Source: Methanoculleus sp. UBA77
GTDB lineage: Archaea; Halobacteriota; Methanomicrobia; Methanomicrobiales; Methanoculleaceae
Direction of reading: 5' to 3'
Assembly (NCBI GenBank): GCA_002499455.1
Contig: DALN01000056.1
Location: 11,080 to 22,905, forward strand
Length of the DNA stretch: 11,826 nt
In this document: in pieces, positions 6,479-11,826 of the stretch
Layout of the letters: every line of letters starts with the position of its first letter
How positions within the stretch are numbered: position 1 is the stretch's first letter
Position numbers and translations under genes: made by a program
The notes under the pieces: generated by a model
The model's input: the letters and a program-made list of their open reading frames with translations, nothing else
The model's database searches: none
Told to the model about the DNA's origin: nothing

Positions 6479-7438
6479 TCATCTGTCCATGACGGCAACC
6501 AGTCTCCCTCTTACCCCGCCCTGTTTGAGTTTTTCGAGGCCTGCCGGGATATCATCGAATCCGATCTCGGTGACGTCCGGTTTGAGGTCGCCTGATGCCA
6601 TCATCTGGTAGACGCTGGCGATATCGTCGACGTTGCCGCCCTGGCTGCCGACGATTGTGACCTCTTTCGTGATCAGGGGCATCGTGTTGAGGGTGGTCTC
6701 CAGTTTTGCCATGCCGACCAGAACCACACGCCCATTGACCCCGACCGCTTCCAGGGCGTCCGCAGTTGTCTTGCCGGCCCCGGCAAAGTCGACGATAACA
6801 TCCAGATTGTGGTGCTCGGCGACCTCACCGATCGTCGGGTATGCGGCCTTGCACCCGAGCTTCAAGGCCTCTTCCCGCGCTGCGGGACTCCTGGAGGCCG
6901 CATATACGTTGGCGCCCTTGAGAACGGCGACCCGGGCGCCGATCTGGCCCAGGCCTCCGATGCCGATGATACCCATGTTTATACCCGGCCTGGCACCCCC
7001 CGCCACGACCACTGCATGGTGGGAGGTCATCCCCGCATCGGTAGCGGCGGCAGCATAGGTAAATGAGACGTTATCGGGAACCGGGACCAGCATCTCGGCC
7101 GGAGCGGTCGACTTCGTGGCGTAACCGCCGTCCCGGCCGTATCCCCCGCCGTACCCGTCTTTGGTAGGCATGGGGCAGACGCCGACTCGATCTCCCACGT
7201 TATATCCGGTGACGCCTTCGCCGACCTCGGTGATGACGCCGGCATACTCGTGACCGATGATGAGCGGATACTTCATCAGCGCCAGCCACTTCTCATCCTC
7301 CATTGCGCCGACGTCCGAGTGGCAGAGCCCGCAGGCCTTCACATCGAGCGCTACGTAACCGGGTTTCGCAACCGGATCAGGTTTTTCAACAAGTCTCAGC
7401 GGTTTATGAGTGTAGGTAAATTCCCATCCTTTCATCAT
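6479..7438 (-). CDS. Zinc-dependent alcohol dehydrogenase, MDR superfamily
   Basis: A 319-residue medium-chain dehydrogenase/reductase. The N-terminal GroES-like domain has catalytic zinc ligands Cys36 (in CGLCHSD) and His63-Glu64 (in GHEYAG). Asp133 in TDAG replaces the more usual third-ligand Cys, as in some archaeal alcohol dehydrogenases. The Rossmann motif GIGGLG lies at 158-163. The second beta strand ends in ASRS (180-183) rather than an acidic residue, which suggests NADP(H). The structural-zinc lobe, normally four Cys after GDRV, is replaced by a Gly/Tyr-rich stretch (about 93-106) with only Cys88 near it, making the protein shorter than the usual 340-350. The first ATG (7436-7438) follows AGGAGAG by seven bases; a second Met codon is adjacent. 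Some Methanomicrobiales oxidise secondary alcohols with NADP-dependent enzymes, but the substrate here is unknown. Confidence 0.9.
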   Translation of the reverse strand: MMKGWEFTYTHKPLRLVEKPDPVAKPGYVALDVKACGLCHSDVGAMEDEKWLALMKYPLIIGHEYAGVITEVGEGVTGYNVGDRVGVCPMPTKDGYGGGYGRDGGYATKSTAPAEMLVPVPDNVSFTYAAAATDAGMTSHHAVVVAGGARPGINMGIIGIGGLGQIGARVAVLKGANVYAASRSPAAREEALKLGCKAAYPTIGEVAEHHNLDVIVDFAGAGKTTADALEAVGVNGRVVLVGMAKLETTLNTMPLITKEVTIVGSQGGNVDDIASVYQMMASGDLKPDVTEIGFDDIPAGLEKLKQGGVRGRLVAVMDR

Positions 7439-7597
7439 GCTAATACTCTCCTGGTTTCAACTCCACATCCTCTTCGGACGTGCAGTCTCGCGATCCAGCA
7501 TCTACAATCACAATCCCGTCCAGATATCCGGTCATCCCATGACGTTTCCCCGGCGGCCGGGTTCAAGCGAAGATGCTGACCGCCCCTGCCGTCACCG

Positions 7598-7623
7598 GGG
7601 CGCAGGGTCAAGCCCGTGCGCCC
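7598..7623 (+). other. Strong GC-rich hairpin
   Basis: Arms GGGCGCA (7598-7604) and TGCGCCC (7617-7623) pair perfectly. Inside them GGG (7605-7607) pairs with CCC (7613-7615) past a single bulged G, closing a five-base loop. No T-tract follows. It lies upstream of the terminator-like element at 7776-7812 on the same strand, so both could belong to one structured transcript. Confidence 0.45.
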
Positions 7624-7775
7624 GCCCGGCAGGGTGTGTTCGTCTAATCTGCCTCACCATGCAGACCAGCTGGCATCCGCCGGGATGGCAGCCGTCTATC
7701 GAGTCCGGGATGCACGCGGTTCGCGGCCATCAGGCGGCAGGGATTCAAAAACCCCGGAGGTTTCGAGTTGGAATG

Positions 7776-7812
7776 TCGGGAAGAGAGATACCTCTCCCGA
7801 TAGAGTGTTTTT
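7776..7812 (+). terminator. Orphan terminator-like hairpin with T5
   Basis: TCGGGA (7776-7781) pairs with TCCCGA (7795-7800) and GAG (7783-7785) with CTC (7792-7794), giving nine pairs with one bulged A and a 6-base loop. Seven bases later T5 follows (7808-7812). The orientation suits a plus-strand transcript, yet the only gene to its left (alcohol dehydrogenase) is on the minus strand. It therefore hints at an unrecognised plus-strand RNA in 7439-7775, or is a chance structure. Confidence 0.4.
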
Positions 7813-7915
7813 GACGGCCTCTAGTTGGTAACTATCTTTCATGATCCTTAAATGTTGCCGTGCTGCCAAAAAACCGCATCTGCCGCAAATTCAATAAAGG
7901 TAGCCGGAATGAGAT

Positions 7916-7961
7916 GGGATACCGGATAATCGCGCGGTCTGCAGGCATACCGGTTATCCGG
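7916..7961. repeat. Paired 15-base repeat that also forms an inverted repeat
   Basis: GGGATACCGGATAAT (7916-7930) and GGCATACCGGTTATC (7944-7958) match at 11 of 15 positions, including ATACCGG, and start 28 bases apart. CCGGATAA (7922-7929) is also the exact inverse of TTATCCGG (7954-7961), so the segment can fold on itself. It resembles a tandem operator or a structured RNA element. No adjacent gene start clearly uses it. Confidence 0.45.
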
Positions 7962-8330
7962 CACTCAGTTGGAGCGATGAGTTCTTTTTTAAGTGCACCA
8001 TCTGGCTCTATAAGATCGTACACCGTTCAGGATGGCAGAGCGCTGGCCGGGTTGCTGCCGGAGAGAGGGGTGAGGGGGAGTTTGGGGCGTCTTCGGGCAC
8101 CGTCCAGCTGCCGGGCCCCAGAGGATGAGATGCATAACCATGCTTGCGGAAGAAATTCAACCGGAGGGGAGACCAGGGATTCGATCGCAGATCATTCCCG
8201 GTCCTGGCATCTCTCGGTGCGCGCCCCATGACGGCATGGCAGGTTCTCATCGCAGCGTGCCGTCCCTGCCGTTCTGGAAGAACAACCATGGCGATAGGTA
8301 ATAAAGGAGCCGGAGCGCCGGGATCGAAGG

Positions 8331-8337
8331 AAAAAAG
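8331..8337 (-). terminator. T-tract terminator of the PPOX-family gene
   Basis: On the minus strand six T residues (8336-8331) follow the stop codon of the split-barrel protein by only three bases. This is a typical archaeal poly-T end; there is no strong hairpin before it. Confidence 0.5.
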
Positions 8338-8339
8338 AG

Positions 8340-8759
8340 TTAAATGGACTTCTCCCAGCCCTGGCCCATATCGATGAGGGGCCGCACCTCCGTTACCTCG
8401 AACGTCACCGAGGCGTGGATCATCGCCGCCGCCGCCTCGCCCGCGGCCTCAGCGATCTTTCGCCGGTAAGCATCGAGCGTCTCTCCGGAGGTCGCGTAGT
8501 TCTTCATCTTCAGGTAGACCCGGAGCCCCTTCCAGTCCGCAAGCGTCGCCCCCTGCTCCATGATCGTGAAGACGGCATTGGGATTATCCTGCAGGTAGGC
8601 AAACGTGCGGTTATTCCCGAGCCCCATCACGACGGTCTTCTCGTCGACCATCATCGGCGACCCGAAGACCGCCGCATCGATCTTGCCTTCTTTGTTCGCG
8701 GTGCTGAGCACGCCGATCCTCGGCTGCTTGTTGAAGTAGTCCATCAGTTTTGATGCCAT
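8340..8759 (-). CDS. Pyridoxamine 5'-phosphate oxidase-related FMN-binding protein
   Basis: A 139-residue protein of the PPOX/FMN-binding split-barrel family. Recognisable features are the opening strand pair with IGVLSTANKEGKIDAAVFGSP (15-35), the VVMGLGNNRTFAYLQDNPNAVF region (43-64) that in relatives lines the flavin phosphate site, and a central ADWKGLRVYLK strand (74-84). The length is normal for single-domain members. Such proteins bind FMN (some bind F420) and may be small flavin reductases; true pyridoxamine oxidase activity is unlikely. The ATG at 8757-8759 has GGAGGAAAG (8764-8772) before it. It lies 94 bases downstream of the unknown 8854-9987 gene on the same strand; a T-tract between them suggests separate transcripts. 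Confidence 0.85.
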   Translation of the reverse strand: MASKLMDYFNKQPRIGVLSTANKEGKIDAAVFGSPMMVDEKTVVMGLGNNRTFAYLQDNPNAVFTIMEQGATLADWKGLRVYLKMKNYATSGETLDAYRRKIAEAAGEAAAAMIHASVTFEVTEVRPLIDMGQGWEKSI

Positions 8760-8796
8760 GATACTTTCCTCCGATGATACCGGAATTATCGCCTCT

Positions 8797-8806
8797 GCTT
8801 AAAAAG
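8797..8806 (-). promoter_or_regulatory. T-tract / possible TATA box between two minus-strand genes
   Basis: Minus-strand CCCTTTTTAAGC (T5 at 8805-8801) lies about 50 bases after the stop of the 8854-9987 gene and could end its transcript. The TTTTTAA string is also about 40 bases ahead of the PPOX ATG, a position where a TATA box would give a leader of about 15 bases. Which role it has cannot be told from sequence. Confidence 0.3.
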
Positions 8807-8853
8807 GGTATGGGTAACGGGCTCTTCGGGGAGGAGGGGTTGCAGGAGCCGCC

Positions 8854-9987
8854 TCACACCGCCAGATACTCTCCCGGAGCGAGGCTGGTGGCGAGCATCA
8901 CCATGTTGATCTCCCGGTGCCCGGTCCAGGTGCCGACTTTCTGGTTGGTATTGTCCATCCAGAACCGCTCGATCGCGTCTGCGAGCGGCAGGTACCGGAT
9001 GAGGGCGTTCGCCCGTCCCGATAGTCCCGGTCTCTCCCGGAGATGCCTCACGAGTTCCCCTGTCCCGCGGAGCCCGATCGAGAGGCCAAGTTCCCGGAAG
9101 GCGAGGCGGTATTCCGCGGAGTGCCGGAGGGTCCCGCCCCGCGTGAAGGCGGCGAGGCCCGCGAGAGCCGCGTCGAGGACGGGGGCCAGCAGATCTTCGC
9201 AGGCAAACCCGCCCTGGTCTATCAACTGCGCCATTCTCCCGGCGTCGAAGAGGAGGCCGCCGATGCCGAGCGGGTCGTCCGTGACGAGGCTCCCGTCCCG
9301 GCAGATGCGGGCCAGATCGGCGATCTCGGCTGTAAGCCCGGCTTCCCCTACCGCCATCGCGAGCTCGCTGTATGTGACAAGCCCGTCGAGCGGGTCGTGC
9401 TGGCCCATGGCAGGGACGAGCGGCCGTGAGAGGTCGATGCTCATCTTCCAGTACATTCTCTTCCTGCCGCCGGGGGTGGGGGTGTAGGTGAACGCGGCGT
9501 GGGCAGCCCGAGCAAGCTCCACCGCCCACCGGGTATACGTCGCGTCGGCGGTGATCCTGCCCACCCGGCTGAGCGCGTGCATCCACTTTGTGAGATAATG
9601 ATAATACTGGCCGTCCCGCTCCCACTCGAGCCGCTCGTCAAACGGCTCATCGAGTCGGCGTTCGGGAAGCGGTTTACCGATCCGGAGCCCGCCCCTGGTC
9701 GGATGCGCCTCCCCCTCCTCTTCGGGTAAGCCGCTGATCCAGCCCGTGCGAGAGTCGTCGTCGCGGTGCCGGCCGAGGGTGTGATGTACCTGGTCGACGA
9801 GGCGGAGGGCGAGGTCGCGGTAGGCCGCGTCGCCGGTCCGGCGGAAGAGTTCGAGGTAGTTGCAGACTGCGTAGGCGTCCGTCCAGAGGTAACGCCGCGG
9901 GCGAGTCTGGGGTGGGTCAAGCCCGGTCAGGCCGGCGAACTCCGCCATGAGATCGCGGGCGGCTGGAGTGTTCGTGTCATCTGTCAT
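8854..9987 (-). CDS. Conserved-looking protein of unknown function, probable all-alpha (alpha/alpha-barrel) fold
   Basis: A protein of 377 residues that I cannot name. It looks mainly helical, with repeated amphipathic helices and conserved-looking aromatic and charged patches: RRYLWTDAYAVCNYLELF (31-48), ERDGQYYHYLTKWMHAL (123-139), KRMYWKMSIDLSRPL (176-190), QHDPLDG (196-202) and FWMDNTNQKVGTW (342-354). This pattern, with Trp, Asp and His at helix ends, recalls six-hairpin glycosidase or terpenoid-cyclase-like toroids, so a carbohydrate-active role is possible but unproven. There is no signal peptide. The ATG at 9985-9987 is preferred because GGGAG lies just upstream; the frame is open to a GTG at 10062 but those 25 residues are Arg/Pro-rich and unconvincing. 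A minus-strand AAAGGTTATGC near 10041-10051 could be its promoter. Confidence 0.7.
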   Translation of the reverse strand: MTDDTNTPAARDLMAEFAGLTGLDPPQTRPRRYLWTDAYAVCNYLELFRRTGDAAYRDLALRLVDQVHHTLGRHRDDDSRTGWISGLPEEEGEAHPTRGGLRIGKPLPERRLDEPFDERLEWERDGQYYHYLTKWMHALSRVGRITADATYTRWAVELARAAHAAFTYTPTPGGRKRMYWKMSIDLSRPLVPAMGQHDPLDGLVTYSELAMAVGEAGLTAEIADLARICRDGSLVTDDPLGIGGLLFDAGRMAQLIDQGGFACEDLLAPVLDAALAGLAAFTRGGTLRHSAEYRLAFRELGLSIGLRGTGELVRHLRERPGLSGRANALIRYLPLADAIERFWMDNTNQKVGTWTGHREINMVMLATSLAPGEYLAV

Positions 9988-10076
9988 CTCTCCCTTCCTG
10001 GGGATGGGACGCCCGGCAGGGGTACTGCCCGCCACCCGGCATAACCTTTTCCAGGAGACCATGGTCCTGCGTCAAA

Positions 10077-10111
10077 GTCTCGGCGCCGCCGCGCGGACGG
10101 CTCTCTGAGAC
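10077..10111. other. Inverted repeat in the intergenic region 9988-10338
   Basis: GTCTC (10077-10081) pairs with GAGAC (10107-10111), and inside it GCCG with CGGC, separated by internal loops. A perfect 10-base palindrome, GACCATGGTC, lies nearby at 10057-10066. The 351-base gap between the divergent genes otherwise holds the promoter of the S9 peptidase and no further gene that I can support. Significance unclear. Confidence 0.3.
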
Positions 10112-10301
10112 CAATCTTTCCCTTTACGGCGCACCCTTCGTGTTCCTGTTCCGACACAACATGCTCCGGCTGTCTCCGGGCCGCCGGGAGGTGTCAATCG
10201 CTGATCAGAGTATATCCGCCGGTAGACTCCCTATTCAACAAAATTGGCTTGATTACCTGTTAAATACTCACAATCGCCCGGAAGATCGATTCGATGCCAG
10301 A

Positions 10302-10316
10302 AATAACATATATAAA
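10302..10316 (+). promoter_or_regulatory. TATA box with BRE of the S9 peptidase gene, predicting a leaderless mRNA
   Basis: TATATAAA (10309-10316) is the best TATA box in the window and is preceded by a purine-rich AAATAA stretch resembling a BRE. The box centre is about 26 bases from the ATG at 10339, exactly the usual distance to the transcription start. No ribosome binding site precedes the ATG. Together these point to a leaderless transcript. Confidence 0.65.
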
Positions 10317-10338
10317 TAGCCGGCGGGCATCATCAACT

Positions 10339-11826
10339 ATGAGCTGCCGACGATCAGTAGAACTCTGTCTCCTGCTTCTCACCGGATTAGGGCTTTTCTT
10401 CGTCCTTTCCGGCCACGCGGCTGCGACGGGAGCAACCCACCCGTTCACCGCCGAGGATCTCGTCATGATGAAACGCATCGGGGGAACCGCCACCTCCCCC
10501 GATGGTCAGTGGATCGTCTTTCCTCTCTCGACCGCCGACCTCGATGCGAACAGACGGCTGAGCAGCCTCTGGATCGTCCGACCGGACGGTTCGGGCCTGC
10601 GCCAGCTGACGGCCCCGCCCGGGGACGATTCGGATCTCTGCTGGTCGGCGGACGGCCGGACCGTCTACTACCTCTCGACCCGCTCGGGCACCTCGCAGGT
10701 CTGGAAGATAGACCCGGAGAACGGGAAGCCTGTTCAGGTGACGGACACACCTCTCGATATCTCCAACCTGAAGATCTCTCCGGACGGGAGGAGCCTTGCC
10801 TTCACGATGGAGATCTTCCCCGGCACGTCTGTCGAGGAGACCGCCTCATGTCTCAGCGAGATCAGTAAGCAGAACATATCGGCAATGGTGTACACCGAGC
10901 TCCCGGTCCGGCACTGGGATACCTGGTCGACCGGGCTCCGGAGCCACATCTTCGTGATGCCGCTTGCAACCGGGAGACCCGTGGACGTCATGAACGCGAT
11001 GGACGCCGACAGTCCGTCAAAGCCCTTCGGCGGGCCGGAGGAGTTCACCTTCACCCCCGATGGTTCGGGAGTGGTCTTTTGCGCCAACGACAAAGGGCGA
11101 GAAGAGGCATGGCTCCTGAACTTCAACCTCTACCTCGCGCCGGCGGACGGGTCCGGCCTGCCGGTCAACCTCACCCCCGAAAACCTGGCCCGGGACACCA
11201 TGCCGGTCTTCTCGCCCGACGGGACCAGGCTCGCCTACCTTGCCATGACGCATCCGGGATACGAGGCGGACCGGTACGAGATCCGGCTCCGCTCGTGGCC
11301 CGACGGGGAAGAGACCGTGCTCGCGAAGGAGTGGGACCGGTCACCCACCTCGATTCTCTGGTCACGGGACGGGAAGACCCTCTATGCAACCGCCCCCAAC
11401 CTCGGGCAGCACTCGCTCTTTGCGATCGATACGGCCACAGGGGAGGTCCGCACTCTGGTTGAAGAGGGCTCCGTCTCCCCGATGGAGGTTGTCGGAGACC
11501 TGATCATCTACGGTCATGCAACCATCACCGCCCCGCCCGATCTCTATGCTCTGGACCCTGCCGAAAACCGGACGTGGCGCATCACGGAGATCAACCAAGA
11601 CCGGACATCGACCGTTCGCATGGGCGAGTACGAACAGTTCTCGTTCCCCGGCTGGAATAACGAGACCGTGTACGGCTACATCGTAAAGCCGGCGGACTTC
11701 GATGCATCGAAACGCTACCCGGTTGCGCTGCTGATCCACGGGGGGCCGCAGGATTGGCTTGGAAACAGGTTCCACTACCGCTACAACCCCCAGCCCTATG
11801 CAGGCAGGGGGTATGCCGTGATCATG
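10339..11826 (+). CDS. Exported S9C prolyl oligopeptidase-family peptidase (dipeptidyl-peptidase 5-like), 3' part missing
   Basis: The first 496 residues of a secreted serine peptidase; the frame is still open at the window edge. Residues 1 to about 29 form a signal peptide: Arg4-Arg5, hydrophobic core 9-24, then a small-residue cleavage region HAAA (26-29). No lipobox Cys is present. A seven-bladed beta-propeller follows, shown by repeated PDG turns, for example SPDG at 53-56 and further SADG, SPDG, TPDG, SPDG and SRDG copies. The segment VRHWDTW after a YTEL stretch is typical of DPP5-like S9C enzymes. The alpha/beta hydrolase domain begins near 430, with the HGGP oxyanion motif at 467-470. 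The catalytic Ser, Asp and His would lie beyond the edge; about 180-200 residues are missing. It probably trims peptides outside the cell membrane. Neighbour 9987 is divergent. Confidence 0.9.
   Translation, partial: MSCRRSVELCLLLLTGLGLFFVLSGHAAATGATHPFTAEDLVMMKRIGGTATSPDGQWIVFPLSTADLDANRRLSSLWIVRPDGSGLRQLTAPPGDDSDLCWSADGRTVYYLSTRSGTSQVWKIDPENGKPVQVTDTPLDISNLKISPDGRSLAFTMEIFPGTSVEETASCLSEISKQNISAMVYTELPVRHWDTWSTGLRSHIFVMPLATGRPVDVMNAMDADSPSKPFGGPEEFTFTPDGSGVVFCANDKGREEAWLLNFNLYLAPADGSGLPVNLTPENLARDTMPVFSPDGTRLAYLAMTHPGYEADRYEIRLRSWPDGEETVLAKEWDRSPTSILWSRDGKTLYATAPNLGQHSLFAIDTATGEVRTLVEEGSVSPMEVVGDLIIYGHATITAPPDLYALDPAENRTWRITEINQDRTSTVRMGEYEQFSFPGWNNETVYGYIVKPADFDASKRYPVALLIHGGPQDWLGNRFHYRYNPQPYAGRGYAVIM

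Larger units (their letters stand above)
7439..8339. other. About 900 bases without a convincing gene
   Basis: Open frames of up to about 125 codons exist on both strands. None has a recognisable domain, a ribosome binding site with a sensible start, or the codon pattern of the neighbours. Base composition is lower in GC than the flanking genes and drops further at 7805-8015. Visible structure: hairpins at 7598-7623 and 7776-7800, a T-tract at 7808-7812, a paired repeat at 7916-7958, T6 at 7984-7990 and a TATA-like CTATAAG near 8008-8014. It may contain an untranslated RNA, a decayed gene or only regulatory DNA. Confidence 0.5.

Noticed and set aside
5314..6498. 394-codon open frame on the minus strand opposite pfk
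   Set aside because: Same reason: an antisense shadow of a well-supported gene.
7832..8231. Small open frames of 63 and 123 codons in the gap before the PPOX gene
   Set aside because: No ribosome binding site, no recognisable sequence, atypical composition; kept only as part of the described non-coding interval.
8231..8270. Competing inverted repeats (ACGGCA/TGCCGT and GGCAGG/CCTGCC)
   Set aside because: Short GC-rich pairings are common at this base composition; there is no T-tract or gene start to give them meaning.
7439..8339. tRNA, RNase P RNA or SRP RNA in the long gap
   Set aside because: I looked for T-loop, RNase P core and SRP helix 8 signatures and found none.
1..11826. CRISPR array, transposase, integrase, phage or defence genes
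   Set aside because: No regularly spaced repeats, terminal inverted repeats or recognisable proteins of these kinds are present.

Overview
The window looks like chromosomal DNA of a GC-rich, strictly anaerobic euryarchaeon. The best fit is a Methanomicrobiales methanogen of the Methanoculleus type, but no methanogenesis gene lies inside the window, so this is an inference. Evidence for archaea: a form III (archaeal) RuBisCO, a DUF5591 protein with the archaeosine-synthase (ArcS) motif, AT-rich TATA-type boxes upstream of several genes, and Shine-Dalgarno sequences matching archaeal 16S rRNA. The rubrerythrin-type di-iron protein fits an anaerobe.

Layout: (1) 115-951 minus, alpha/beta hydrolase, divergent from (2) 1092-2384 plus, form III RuBisCO large subunit. 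Its stop codon abuts the stop of the convergent (3) 2385-3104 minus, a stand-alone DUF5591 protein. (4) 3413-3868 plus, rubrerythrin-like ferritin-fold protein. (5) 4196-5407 plus, phosphoglycerate kinase, overlapping by 4 bases (6) 5404-6375 plus, a bacterial-type (PfkA family) 6-phosphofructokinase. (7) 6479-7438 minus, MDR alcohol dehydrogenase without the usual structural-zinc lobe. (8) 7439-8339, about 900 bases with no convincing gene but with hairpins, a terminator-like element and a paired repeat. (9) 8340-8759 minus, PPOX/FMN-binding split-barrel protein. (10) 8854-9987 minus, a probable all-alpha barrel protein of unknown function. (11) 10339-11826 plus, an exported S9C (DPP5-like) peptidase cut by the window edge.

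The coherent theme is sugar-phosphate carbon flow. RuBisCO makes 3-phosphoglycerate, PGK links it to 1,3-bisphosphoglycerate, and PFK acts at the fructose-6-phosphate/fructose-1,6-bisphosphate step. Form III RuBisCO is known to work in AMP/nucleoside degradation or, in some Methanomicrobiales, in the reductive hexulose-phosphate pathway; which one applies cannot be told from this window. The other genes look like independent housekeeping or accessory units, mostly monocistronic with their own promoter-like boxes and poly-T ends. I do not see a defence system, prophage, transposon, CRISPR array, rRNA or tRNA.
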